This document shows positions 8,958 through 17,996 of a stretch of 64,000 nt of DNA, in pieces. The DNA comes from Novosphingobium lentum NBRC 107847 (GTDB lineage Bacteria; Pseudomonadota; Alphaproteobacteria; Sphingomonadales; Sphingomonadaceae). The stretch is from assembly GCF_001590965.1 (NCBI RefSeq), contig NZ_BCTW01000004.1, positions 1 to 64,000 on the forward strand, given 5' to 3'. The notes beneath the pieces were generated by a model that saw nothing but the letters and a program-made list of their open reading frames with translations, did no database searches and was not told the DNA's origin. Position numbers and translations under genes: made by a program. Within the stretch, counting starts at the first letter, position 1. Every line of letters begins with the position of its first letter.

Positions 8958-11225
8958 TTGCTGCGCGGGGCGATCGCGGTGCTCGTGCTGGTACAGGCGA
9001 TGGCCGGACTGGCGGGGCCCGCAGCCGCACAAAGCCGCTCGACCGATCAGGAACTCAAAGACCTCATCCCCGATTCCGCGCTCGACCGTCCGCAGGACTG
9101 GGCCGTGGAAACGCAAGGTGCGCAAGCCAATCAGGGCCCGGCCCCCGCCAGCGCGGTCGAGGCGCTCGATCCCACCGCGCCGCTGCCCGACATCGCCGGC
9201 ATGAAACTGCCGTGGCCCGATCAGACGGACCTTGCCGCGATCGAGCCGCTTTCGCCCGATCCCGATATCGCGCAGGCGCAGGCGCAGGCCGATACCGAGA
9301 TCAAGGCCTTGCCCGGGCCCGCCGCGACCAGTGGCAAGCCCGGCGTCAAACTGGCCGGCGATGCCTCGCTCGAACACGTCGGCAAGCAGGTCGAACTGGC
9401 GTTTCCGCCGGCGATCGAGGCATTCCCCCAGCGCGACGAATTCACCGACCGCTTCGCGTCGCTGTCAGACCTCAAGCGACTGGCCAAGGGTGACGAGAAC
9501 ATCGCGCAACTGTCCCGCCGCGCGCGGTCCGACCGCGACCTGCTGCTGCGCATGTTGCGCGTCTATGGCTATTACGATGCCGACGTGACCCAGTCGCTCG
9601 GCGGGTTTTCCACCGATGGGGAACAGCCCGGCCCCGTCGACGTGACCCAGTCGCTCGGCGGGTTTTCCACCGATGGGGAACAGCCCGGCCCCGTCGACGT
9701 GAGCAAGGTCGTCGTCCATTTCGACATCCAGCCCGGGCCGCAATACCATTTCGGCGCGATCAACCTTGCCGAACTGGAAACCACTGGCCCTGACTTCACC
9801 AAACTGCGCGGCGCGTTCGCGCTCAATGTGGGTGATGCGATCAACTCCGACAGGATCCTGATCGAGCGGACCAATCTCACCACCGCGCTGGGCGAGAACG
9901 GTTATGCCTTTTCGACCGTGGGCGATCCGGACCTGGTGATCGACCACCAGCCGCGCACCGGCGACCTGACCGTGCCGGTCAAGCCGGGCGGGCGCTATGT
10001 GTTCGGCCAGGTGGTGAGCGGCGCGCCCGAATTCCTCAACTCGCACCACCTCCAGGTAATCGCGCGGTTCCGGCCGGGCGACCTCTACAAGCGTTCGCAA
10101 GTCGATGACTTGCGCAAGGCCATTCTGGCGACCGGGCTGGTCTCGACGGTGACGGTCACCGCGCGCGAGGCGACCCCGCCCGCCGCCACGCAGCCCGGCA
10201 CGGTCGATTTCGATGTTGCACTGGGCAAGGCGCCGCTGCGCACCATTGCCGGGCTGGCGGGCTATTCCAGCGGCGAGGGCTTCCGCGCCGAAGTCAGCTG
10301 GGAGCACCGCAACTTCTTCCCGCCCGAAGGACTGCTCCGGTTTCGCGCGGTGGCCGGCACGCGCGAACAGCTGGCGGGGGTCACCTTCCGCCGCAGCAAT
10401 TTCCTTACGCGCGACCAGTCGCTGACCGCGGACCTGTTTGCGCAGACGATCGATACCGACGCGTACAAGGCCAAGACTGCATCGTTCATCACCACGTTCG
10501 AACGCCAGACCACGCTGATCTACCAGAAGCGTCTGGTCTATTCGGCGGGCGTGGAACTGGTGGCGACGCGCGAACAGGAAAAATCCAAGACCGGCGTGCT
10601 CAGCCCCGCGCAGGACTATTTCGTCATCGCGGGGCCGGTGCGCGCGGGATACGACGGCAGCGACGATCTGCTCGATCCAACGCATGGCTTCCGCGCGGCC
10701 TTGCGCATCTCGCCCGAGTACTCGCGCCACAACGGCGGCGGCGCCACTTACGTCAAGGCGCAAGCCGACGCGAGCTACTACCTGCCTCTGGGCGGCACGG
10801 TGGTGATGGCGGCGCGCGCGCGGCTGGGTTCACTGGCGGGCACCACGATCGAGAACGTCGCGCCGTCGCGGCGGTTTTACGCCGGTGGCGGCGGATCGGT
10901 GCGCGGCTATGGTTACCAGAACATCGGCCCCAAGAACACCGCTGGCGATCCATCGGGAGGCAAGTCGCTCAGCGAGTTCAGTCTGGAGGCGCGGGTCAAG
11001 ACCGGGCTGTTCGGCGGCGCGGTCAGCGTGGTGCCGTTCGTCGATGCGGGGGCAGTCGATAACACCTCTACCCCGCGCCTGCGCGACCTCAAGATCGGGG
11101 CCGGGATCGGCCTGCGCTACAAGACCAACTTCGGGCCGCTGCGCATCGATCTCGGCACGCCGCTCAACCCCGGACCGGGTGACAGCCGCATCGGCGTCTA
11201 CGTCGCGCTGGGTCAGGCGTTCTGA
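8958..11225 (+). CDS. tamA: Outer-membrane translocation and assembly protein TamA
   Basis: TamA is an Omp85-family barrel that works with TamB in outer-membrane assembly or lipid transport. From TTG 8958 the product has 755 residues: a signal peptide ending near AAAQS, a variable N-terminal segment, POTRA domains from about residue 175 to 430, and a C-terminal barrel ending in GVYVALGQAF with the terminal Phe typical of outer-membrane proteins. VRGYGYQN matches the conserved lid-lock region. The start is uncertain because no ATG lies between the bpt stop and the signal peptide; upstream rare starts are possible. POTRA 1 carries a 57-bp in-frame tandem duplication. The stop overlaps tamB (TGATG). 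Confidence 0.88.
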   Translation: MLRGAIAVLVLVQAMAGLAGPAAAQSRSTDQELKDLIPDSALDRPQDWAVETQGAQANQGPAPASAVEALDPTAPLPDIAGMKLPWPDQTDLAAIEPLSPDPDIAQAQAQADTEIKALPGPAATSGKPGVKLAGDASLEHVGKQVELAFPPAIEAFPQRDEFTDRFASLSDLKRLAKGDENIAQLSRRARSDRDLLLRMLRVYGYYDADVTQSLGGFSTDGEQPGPVDVTQSLGGFSTDGEQPGPVDVSKVVVHFDIQPGPQYHFGAINLAELETTGPDFTKLRGAFALNVGDAINSDRILIERTNLTTALGENGYAFSTVGDPDLVIDHQPRTGDLTVPVKPGGRYVFGQVVSGAPEFLNSHHLQVIARFRPGDLYKRSQVDDLRKAILATGLVSTVTVTAREATPPAATQPGTVDFDVALGKAPLRTIAGLAGYSSGEGFRAEVSWEHRNFFPPEGLLRFRAVAGTREQLAGVTFRRSNFLTRDQSLTADLFAQTIDTDAYKAKTASFITTFERQTTLIYQKRLVYSAGVELVATREQEKSKTGVLSPAQDYFVIAGPVRAGYDGSDDLLDPTHGFRAALRISPEYSRHNGGGATYVKAQADASYYLPLGGTVVMAARARLGSLAGTTIENVAPSRRFYAGGGGSVRGYGYQNIGPKNTAGDPSGGKSLSEFSLEARVKTGLFGGAVSVVPFVDAGAVDNTSTPRLRDLKIGAGIGLRYKTNFGPLRIDLGTPLNPGPGDSRIGVYVALGQAF
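9582..9695 (+). repeat. Perfect 57-bp tandem duplication inside tamA
   Basis: Bases 9582-9638 are repeated exactly at 9639-9695, and the next 7 bases (GACGTGA) begin a third copy before diverging. The unit encodes 19 residues starting DVTQSLGG and ending GPV, so the frame is kept. Identity at every third position implies a very recent slippage or unequal exchange. It falls between YGYYDADV and the strand VVVHFDIQPGP, which is a loop region of the first POTRA domain. Confidence 0.97.
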
Positions 11226-14200
11226 TGGCGGATACCGCCGCTGTCGATTTTGGTGGCCCGGCCGATGCGCCGCCCCCGCCACCGCCCCCGCCGCCTCCGC
11301 CACGCCGTCGCGGATCGCGCACGCTGCGCTGGGGACGGCGCGGGCTGCTGGGCGTGCTGCTCGCGCTGTTGGCGCTGATGGGTGCCGCAGTGCTGCTCGA
11401 CAGTTCGCTGGGCCATCGCTTTGTCATCGACCGGATCGCGGCGCTCACGCCGGGATCGGGGCTGCGCATCCAGATCGGGCGGATCGAGGGATCGCTGTTC
11501 GGCGAGTCGAAGCTGCACGACATCACGCTCAGCGATCCGCAGGGCAAGTTCCTGACGGTACCCGATGCCGAGCTCGACTGGCGGCCGTTCTCGTGGCTGA
11601 AACGCGGACTCGATATCCGCAGCCTGGCGCTGCATCGCGGGCATCTGCTGCGCGCGCCCAAGATGCGGCCGGGCGATCCCAGTTCGCCGGTGCTGCCCAA
11701 TTTCGATATCCGCATCGACAAACTGGTGATCGATAATCTCACCGTCGAAAAAGGCGTGATGGGCGAACGTCGCCGCGTCGATCTGGCGGCCAAGGCGGAC
11801 ATCCGCAAAGGCCGCGCGCTGCTCGACGTCAACGGCAAGCTGGGCGGCGGCGACAAGCTCGTGCTGCACCTCGACAGCGAGCCCGATCGCGACAAGTTCG
11901 ACCTCGCGCTCGATTATGCCGCGCCGCGCGGCGGGCTGCTGGCGAGCCTTGCGGGCGCGCAAAGCAGCGTGCGCATGATCGCGGCGGGCAAGGGCGGCTG
12001 GCACAACTGGCAGGGCTGGGCCTGGGTCAGCCAGGACGCCAAGCCGCTCGCGGCGTTCCTGCTGGGCAACCGCGCCGGGCGCTACAACGCGATGGGGCAG
12101 GCTTATCCCGATGGATTGCTGAGTGGCACGGCGGCCAAGCTGATCGGGCCCAAGCTGTCGCTGGCGTTCGACGGCACGATGGTCAACAGCGTGGTCGAGG
12201 GAAAACTCGACGCGGTCGGTGCAGGCTTTCGTGCCAACAGCGGCGGCGCGCTCGATCTTGGCAACAATGCGGCGCGGGGCCTCGTGATCAAGGCGCTGGT
12301 CACGCGCGGCGACCTGTTGATGGCGTCGCCACGGATCGATGGCCTGCAGATCGCCGCGACGCTCGACGGGCCGTTTCGCAACCTGTCGATCGACCACCAG
12401 ATTGCCGCGCGGCAGCTGACGGTCGGCACCACGATTGCGCAAGGCTTGCGCACCGCCGGTGTAGCGCACTGGGACGGCGCGCGGCTGGCGTTCCCGCTCG
12501 CGCTGACCGCCCAGTCGGTGCACACCGGCAACGCGCAGTTCGATCCGCGCTTTGCCGGGGCTCGGGTGACCGGCAACCTGTTGCTCGCGGGCAACGACCT
12601 CAGTTCCGACAACCTCGCCATGGATCTCAAAGGGCTGGCCGCGCGGCTCGCGTTGCGCGGCAATCTCGCGCGCGGGGGCTATGCGCTGGCAGGGCCGGTC
12701 GCGGCGCGCGGGTTTGCGCTGACCAACCTCGGCGCGGTCGATGCCGACGCCAGGATCCTGTTCCGCATCGGTGCGGGCGTGCCGTGGACGCTGCAAGCCG
12801 ATGCGTCGGGCCGGATGGTGCGGGTCGACAACGCCACGCTGCAAAGCCTGACGGGCGGCAATATCCGCTTCACCGGCGCGGTCAGCCTGGGCGAGACGGC
12901 GCCGCTGCTGTTCCGCAACACGCGGCTCAGTTCGCAGAAACTCGCGCTCGCCATCGACGGGCAACGGACCGCCGACGGGCGCACGACGCTGCATGGCAAC
13001 GGGCGCAGCCTCGATTACGGACCGTTCACCATCCAGGCGGCGGTGGGCAGCAATGGCCCGACCGCAGATCTGGTGTTCGCCAGCCCTTATCCGGCCGCCG
13101 GGCTGGCCGATGTGCGCGTGGCGCTGGCGCCGATCGCAGACGGGTTCCGCATCGAAGCCAAGGGCGGGTCGCGGCTCGGGCCGTTCGAGGGCACGATCGG
13201 GCTGTTCTCCAGCCCCAACGGGCCGACGCGGCTGGCGATCGAACGGTTCAAGGTGTGGCAGACCGATGTCACCGGCACGCTGTTGCTGGGCAAGGCGGGT
13301 GTCGCCGGCAACCTCGCGCTCAACGGCGGTGGGCTCGACGGCACGATCCGGATCGATCCGCATGGCGGCGGCGGGCAGGCGATTGCCGCGCTGATCACCG
13401 CGCACAACGCGCGTTTCGGCGGGCCGACCCCGCTGTCGATCGGCAATGCGCGGCTGGAGGTCAACGGCACGCTGCTCAAAGGCCGCAGCACGATCGATGG
13501 CAGCGTCTATGCCGAAGGCGTGGGCAGCGGGCAGATGTTCCTCGGCCGGCTGGCGGCGCGTGTGCAACTGGTCGATGGATCGGGCACGATCACCGCCTCG
13601 GTCGCCGGACGGCGCGGCACGCGCTTTGCGCTGCAGGGCACCGGCACGGTCAGCCCCGATCGCGTGGTGATGCTGGCCAACGGCAACTACGCCGGGCGCA
13701 AGATCACCATGCCGCGCCGCGCGGTGCTGACCCGCGACGGTGCCGGTTGGCGGCTGGCCCCCACGCAGATCGGGTTCGGGCGCGGGATCGTCATCGCCTC
13801 GGGCCACGTGCTGGGCGGGCCGACCGAGATCAGCCTGCAGATGGCCGACATGCCGCTGTCGGTCGGCGATATCCTGGTCAGCGACCTCGGGCTGGGCGGC
13901 AATGCCTCGGGCCTGGTCGATTATCGCAACGATGGCCACGGCGCGCCCACCGGCAGCGCGAAGCTGCAGATCAAGGGGCTCACCCGGTCCGGGCTGGTGC
14001 TGACCTCGCGCCCGCTCGACGTGTTCCTCGTCGCCGATCTCGGCACCGATGCGCTCGAGGCGCGCGCGGTGATGCAGGAAGGCGGCGCGGTGCGCGGACG
14101 GCTCCAGGGCCGCATCGGCGGGCTGCCGCGCGGCGGCACGGTGCTGGAACGGCTGCGCAGCGGATCGCTTGTCGCGCAACTGCGCTACAACGGCCCCGCC

Positions 14201-15451
14201 GACGCGCTGTGGCGGCTGACCTCGATCGAGGTGTTCGACCTCACCGGTACGCTGGGCGTGGCGGCGGACGTCACCGGTTCGCTCGACAACCCCGAACTGC
14301 GCGGCACGCTGGCGAGCAAGGACTTGCGGTTGCAGAGCGCGCTGACCGGCACCGACCTGACCAACCTGGCGATGACCGGCAGCTTCACCGGATCGCGCCT
14401 GACGCTGCCGCGCTTTGCCGGCACCACGCCCGGCGGCGGCCAAGTGGTGGGCAGCGGCACGGTCGACCTCTCCAACGTGGCGACGCAAGGCGTGGCGCTC
14501 GATCTGCGGCTGGCGGCGACCAACGCGCGCCTGCTCAACCGCGATGACATGGGCGCGACCGTCACCGGCCCGCTGCGGCTGATCAGCAATGGCACCGGCG
14601 GGACGATCGCCGGGCGGCTGAAGATCGATGCCGCGCGCTGGATGCTGGGCCGGGCGAGCACGGCGGCGGACCTGCCCGACATCCCCACGCGCGAGATCAA
14701 CGCGCCCGCCGATATCGCGCCGCAGCGGATCAAGGCAGAGCCGTGGCGGTTCCTGATCGATGCGTCGGGCGGCAACCGCGTCGCGGTGCGCGGGCTGGGG
14801 CTCGACAGCGAATGGGGCGCGGACATCCGCCTGCGTGGTGATACCACCAACCCGCAGATTTTCGGCACCGCCGATCTGGTGCGCGGCGGCTACGAATTTG
14901 CCGGCAAGCGCTTCGAGCTGAGCCGTGGCCGCATCCGCTTTGCCGGCGAAGTGCCGCCCGACCCGCTGCTCGACATCGCGGCCGAAGGCGATGTGACCGG
15001 ACTTTCGGCGCGCATCACCATCGGCGGCACGGCGGCCCGGCCGATCATCACGTTCTCGTCCACCCCCGCACTGCCCGAAGAGGAAGTGCTCAGCCGCCTG
15101 CTGTTCGGCAGTTCGATCACGCAGATTTCCGCGCCCGAGGCGCTGCAACTGGCCTCCGCGCTCGCGAGCCTGCGCGGTGGCGGCGGGCTCGATCCGATCA
15201 ACAAGCTGCGCAGCGCGATCGGCCTCGACCGCCTGCGCATCGTCGGCGCCGACGCGACCACCGGCGCGGGCACCAGCATCGCGGTGGGCAAGTACCTCGG
15301 CCGGCGGTTCTTCGTGGAACTGGTGACCGACGGCAAAGGCTACAGCGCCACCTCGATCGAATTCCGCATCACCCGCTGGCTGTCGCTGCTCGCCACCGTC
15401 TCGACCATCGGCAACAACGGCGTGAACCTGAAGGCGAGCAAGGATTATTGA
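11225..15451 (+). CDS. tamB: Translocation and assembly module protein TamB
   Basis: TamB is an inner-membrane anchored AsmA-like protein that spans the periplasm as a long beta-groove and partners TamA. The 1408-residue product has a cytoplasmic Pro-rich start with a run of 11 prolines near residues 16-26 and then an Arg-rich stretch. One membrane helix follows at about 41-60, then a very long repetitive beta region. The conserved C-terminal DUF490 domain includes GGYEFAGKRFELSRGRIRFAG-type strands and EEEVLSRLLFG. The start overlaps the tamA stop by one base. Confidence 0.94.
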   Translation: MADTAAVDFGGPADAPPPPPPPPPPPRRRGSRTLRWGRRGLLGVLLALLALMGAAVLLDSSLGHRFVIDRIAALTPGSGLRIQIGRIEGSLFGESKLHDITLSDPQGKFLTVPDAELDWRPFSWLKRGLDIRSLALHRGHLLRAPKMRPGDPSSPVLPNFDIRIDKLVIDNLTVEKGVMGERRRVDLAAKADIRKGRALLDVNGKLGGGDKLVLHLDSEPDRDKFDLALDYAAPRGGLLASLAGAQSSVRMIAAGKGGWHNWQGWAWVSQDAKPLAAFLLGNRAGRYNAMGQAYPDGLLSGTAAKLIGPKLSLAFDGTMVNSVVEGKLDAVGAGFRANSGGALDLGNNAARGLVIKALVTRGDLLMASPRIDGLQIAATLDGPFRNLSIDHQIAARQLTVGTTIAQGLRTAGVAHWDGARLAFPLALTAQSVHTGNAQFDPRFAGARVTGNLLLAGNDLSSDNLAMDLKGLAARLALRGNLARGGYALAGPVAARGFALTNLGAVDADARILFRIGAGVPWTLQADASGRMVRVDNATLQSLTGGNIRFTGAVSLGETAPLLFRNTRLSSQKLALAIDGQRTADGRTTLHGNGRSLDYGPFTIQAAVGSNGPTADLVFASPYPAAGLADVRVALAPIADGFRIEAKGGSRLGPFEGTIGLFSSPNGPTRLAIERFKVWQTDVTGTLLLGKAGVAGNLALNGGGLDGTIRIDPHGGGGQAIAALITAHNARFGGPTPLSIGNARLEVNGTLLKGRSTIDGSVYAEGVGSGQMFLGRLAARVQLVDGSGTITASVAGRRGTRFALQGTGTVSPDRVVMLANGNYAGRKITMPRRAVLTRDGAGWRLAPTQIGFGRGIVIASGHVLGGPTEISLQMADMPLSVGDILVSDLGLGGNASGLVDYRNDGHGAPTGSAKLQIKGLTRSGLVLTSRPLDVFLVADLGTDALEARAVMQEGGAVRGRLQGRIGGLPRGGTVLERLRSGSLVAQLRYNGPADALWRLTSIEVFDLTGTLGVAADVTGSLDNPELRGTLASKDLRLQSALTGTDLTNLAMTGSFTGSRLTLPRFAGTTPGGGQVVGSGTVDLSNVATQGVALDLRLAATNARLLNRDDMGATVTGPLRLISNGTGGTIAGRLKIDAARWMLGRASTAADLPDIPTREINAPADIAPQRIKAEPWRFLIDASGGNRVAVRGLGLDSEWGADIRLRGDTTNPQIFGTADLVRGGYEFAGKRFELSRGRIRFAGEVPPDPLLDIAAEGDVTGLSARITIGGTAARPIITFSSTPALPEEEVLSRLLFGSSITQISAPEALQLASALASLRGGGGLDPINKLRSAIGLDRLRIVGADATTGAGTSIAVGKYLGRRFFVELVTDGKGYSATSIEFRITRWLSLLATVSTIGNNGVNLKASKDY

Positions 15452-15582
15452 GGGGTGGGGGGCTTGGCTGTTAGCGACTATATAACCGACATTTTCCGTG
15501 AAATGAATGCGCGGGGAAGCAGCCTAAATTATCATGATCTCCGAGGGTGGAAAGTGCGGGGTCGGACAGCTATCCAGAAGGC

Positions 15583-15951
15583 ATGACGACATCGAACCGG
15601 TTTACCCAATTTTGTGTCGGCCTCGCCGAACGGGACTTTACTATCCACACTGCGGAATACGCTGGCGATACATTTGGTAATTGGTTCATCGTCTTTTCCA
15701 CGAAAGGCGTCCCAAAACACCGGGTCACTTGGGATGCCAGAGATCGTTGGCTCATACTTCAGCTCGAGCGGCCAGAAGGCGAACGCACTGTACGCATCAA
15801 GCCTGCCGAATTGCAAAAAATGAGCTATCTTGACGGAATGACTGCTCGCTCGCAGCTTGTTGCGGAAGCATGGAAAGATAAGTGGGTTGGACGCGACGAA
15901 GTCGAGCAGACCTTGGATCAGATGCTGCACCATCTGCGCTACCAGGTCTGA
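15583..15951 (+). CDS. Hypothetical protein in a lower-GC spacer
   Basis: A 122-residue protein from ATG 15583, beginning MTTSNRFTQ; an in-frame GTG at 15547 would add 12 residues. I do not recognise a family. It has no signal peptide or membrane segment. It contains aromatic-rich strands (GNWFIVFSTKG, DRWLILQLERP) and a charged C-terminal helix (VEQTLDQMLHHLRYQ), suggesting a small soluble alpha/beta protein. The region is visibly richer in A and T than the flanking genes, and palindromic repeats follow directly. Acquisition by transfer is possible. Ribosome-binding spacing is poor for both starts. Confidence 0.55.
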   Translation: MTTSNRFTQFCVGLAERDFTIHTAEYAGDTFGNWFIVFSTKGVPKHRVTWDARDRWLILQLERPEGERTVRIKPAELQKMSYLDGMTARSQLVAEAWKDKWVGRDEVEQTLDQMLHHLRYQV

Positions 15952-15989
15952 ATGGCAGCTTTTTACCGTACTAAAGATGCTTCCCAGTC

Positions 15990-16078
15990 GTCATCCTGAA
16001 CTCGTTTCAGGATCCATTTCTCGTCACATGCCGCCGTGTCGGGAGACGCGATGGATGCTGAAACGAGTTCAGCATGAC
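15990..16078. repeat. Inverted pair of REP-like palindromes
   Basis: Two 28-nt arms, 15990-16017 and 16051-16078, are reverse complements except at two positions. Each arm is itself a small hairpin: TCCTGAA/TTCAGGA (15994-16000 and 16006-16012) and TGCTGAA/TTCAGCA (16056-16062 and 16068-16074). The two differences between arms are exactly compensated within each small hairpin. This is the architecture of paired REP elements. It lies between the orphan gene and the aldehyde dehydrogenase terminator. Confidence 0.8.
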
Positions 16079-16096
16079 AGTTGGGGTTCGTTGCCT

Positions 16097-16121
16097 CCTT
16101 CGACAGGCTCAGGATGAGCGG
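16097..16121 (+). repeat. Short dispersed repeat, copy 1
   Basis: The 25-nt segment CCTTCGACAGGCTCAGGATG plus AGCGG has a near copy at 48590-48614, with 22 of 25 positions identical. Here it follows the REP-like pair in a non-coding spacer. Similar sequences are, to my knowledge, frequent in sphingomonad genomes. Confidence 0.65.
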
Positions 16122-16174
16122 GGCTGGCCGACATGGGCGGCATGATGAAGGGCGTTCAATCTAACCGCCCCACG

Positions 16175-16201
16175 AAAAAGGCCCCCGCTTTCGCAGGGGC
16201 C
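16175..16201 (-). terminator. Intrinsic terminator of the aldehyde dehydrogenase gene
   Basis: Read on the minus strand, GGCCCCTGC and GCGGGGGCC pair over 9 bp with one G-U, around a GAAA tetraloop. The stem is followed by TTTTTCG. It begins 25 bp past the stop codon of the minus-strand gene ending at 16227. Confidence 0.88.
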
Positions 16202-16226
16202 CCTTCGTTTCAGCTACTCGCTGAAA

Positions 16227-17651
16227 TCAGGCAGGAAGGCCGCTGATCGACTTCACTTCCATGAAGTCGCGCAGGCCGAACAGGCCGGCTTCGCGGCCGT
16301 TGCCCGATTGCTTGTAGCCGCCGAACGGTGCGCCAGGGCTGGGGCCCCAGTTGTTGATCGCGACCATGCCCGCGCGCAGCTTGGGTGCCACGTCCGCCGC
16401 CTTGGCCGGATCGCCCGAGATCACCGCCGACAGGCCATAGACCGTGTCGTTGGCGATCTCGATCGCCTGGTCGAGGCTGTCGTACGCCATGATCGTCGCC
16501 ACGGGTCCGAAGATTTCCTCCTGCGCGATGCGCATCCCAGGCGTCACGCCCGAGAACACCGTGGGCTGGATGTAGTAGCCGCGGTTGACATTGGCGGGCA
16601 GATCGGTGCCGCCTGTTTCGAGCTTGGCACCCTCGTCGATCGCCGACTGGATCAGCCCGCGCACTTTGTCATACTGGGTCTTGTTGACCAGCGGACCGAT
16701 GTGCGCGCCTTCCTGCATCGGATCGCCGACGGGGGTGCCGGCATACATCGCCTTGATGAACGCGGCGGCCTCGGCCTCGCGCTCACGCGGGACGAGCACG
16801 CGCGTTGGCGAGATGCAGCTTTGCCCGGAATTGACCAGCGGGCCGCTGGCGGTGGGGGGCAGGGTGGCGGCGAAATCGGCGTCGGGCAGCACCACGTTGG
16901 CCGCCTTGCCGCCGAGTTCCTGGTGCACGCGCTTGACCGTATCTGCGGCCGCCTTGGCCACCATAATCCCGGCGCGGGTCGATCCGGTGAAGCTGACCAT
17001 GTCGATGTCAGGGTGCGAACTGATCGCGTTGCCCACGTCGGGGCCGTTGCCCTGAACCAGGTTGAACACGCCCGGCGGCACGCCGGCGGCATCCATGATC
17101 TCGGCCAGGATCGCGGCGTTGGTGGGGCATTCTTCCGACGGCTTGAGGATCATGGTGTTGCCGCCGGCCAGCGCCGGGGCGACCTTCAGCGCGATCTGGT
17201 TCAGCGGCCAGTTCCACGGGGTGATCATGCCGACCACGCCGATCGGTTCATACACCACGGTGGCGGCGCCGACCTTTTCGCTGAATTCGAAGTTCTTGAG
17301 CGCTTCCATCGTGCCCAGAAACCCGCCCATGCCCGCACCGACTTGCGCCGTGCCGCCGAAGCTGACCGGCGCGCCCATTTCCTCGGCCATCGAGGCGGCG
17401 AGTTCGGGGATGCGCTTTTTGTATTCCTCGACGATGCGGCCCATCAGCGCGAGGCGTTCCTCACGCGTGGTCTGGCTGTAGGTCTTGAAGGCGCGGCGCG
17501 CGGCGATCACGGCGGCGTCGACGTCGGCCTTGGTGCCCAGCGTGATGACCGCGCAGGCTTCTTCGGTCGCCGGGTTGATCACTTCGTGGCGCGTGCCTCC
17601 CTGGCTGTCGACCCATTTGCCGTCGATGTAGTTCTGAAGCCGTTCGCGCAT
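16227..17651 (-). CDS. Aldehyde dehydrogenase family protein
   Basis: NAD(P)-dependent oxidation of an aldehyde to its acid. The 474-residue protein has Asn147 in PWNWP (oxyanion hole), Lys170 in ILKPSE (cofactor), the general base Glu245 in QELGGK and the nucleophile Cys279 in NSGQSC. The length and motifs match the broad-specificity class. The substrate cannot be predicted from context because the neighbours are unrelated. A good ribosome-binding site (GGAGGA) precedes ATG 17651, and a strong terminator follows, so it is probably monocistronic. Confidence 0.92.
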   Translation of the reverse strand: MRERLQNYIDGKWVDSQGGTRHEVINPATEEACAVITLGTKADVDAAVIAARRAFKTYSQTTREERLALMGRIVEEYKKRIPELAASMAEEMGAPVSFGGTAQVGAGMGGFLGTMEALKNFEFSEKVGAATVVYEPIGVVGMITPWNWPLNQIALKVAPALAGGNTMILKPSEECPTNAAILAEIMDAAGVPPGVFNLVQGNGPDVGNAISSHPDIDMVSFTGSTRAGIMVAKAAADTVKRVHQELGGKAANVVLPDADFAATLPPTASGPLVNSGQSCISPTRVLVPREREAEAAAFIKAMYAGTPVGDPMQEGAHIGPLVNKTQYDKVRGLIQSAIDEGAKLETGGTDLPANVNRGYYIQPTVFSGVTPGMRIAQEEIFGPVATIMAYDSLDQAIEIANDTVYGLSAVISGDPAKAADVAPKLRAGMVAINNWGPSPGAPFGGYKQSGNGREAGLFGLRDFMEVKSISGLPA

Positions 17652-17996
17652 GGCATCCTCCTGGAAATCTGGGAAACTGGGATCTGGTCCCGCTGATTGC
17701 CGCTGTCATGTCGGTTGCGCAAGCGCGGATTGCAAGGGAGAATTGTATGTCTTGCTGACAATCATCGGCGCGTTTCACGCTGCGGCGTGCGCGCGAGCGG
17801 AAGGGCCGCTGATGCCATAATGGCAGGTATGAGGTGGTTGCTCTGCCCGAAAACATGACTCGCGAAGTCACGCTTCGTGCAGCGTTCGGTGCGGGTTTCG
17901 GATCAAGGCCCCATCCGGCCCGGTCAAAACCAGTGGCAGGAATTATAGCGGCCCTCCGCCGGAGGGGGAGGGGACAGAGGGCCGCTAACCGTTGAG
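17652..17996. other. Intergenic region upstream of the aldehyde dehydrogenase
   Basis: No convincing gene is seen in this 345-bp stretch. It should hold the minus-strand promoter of the aldehyde dehydrogenase gene. A perfect palindrome TGCCATAATGGCA (17813-17825) lies about 160 bp upstream of that gene and could be an operator. TGACTCGCGAAGTCA near 17850 is a second, weaker inverted repeat containing a GANTC site. Neither can be tied to a known regulator from sequence alone. Confidence 0.4.
17947..17987. terminator. 11-bp inverted repeat after the small membrane protein gene
   Basis: TAGCGGCCCTC (17947-17957) and GAGGGCCGCTA (17977-17987) are perfect complements around a 19-nt, G-rich spacer. 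It starts 9 bp beyond the stop of the minus-strand gene ending at 17997, which fits a transcript end. There is no clear T-run. Confidence 0.45.

Noticed and set aside
11213..15148. Very long open frame on the minus strand opposite tamB
   Set aside because: The codon structure of a GC-rich gene leaves long open frames on the opposite strand. The product is Arg/Gln/His/Ala-rich with no domain, and tamB on the plus strand is well supported.
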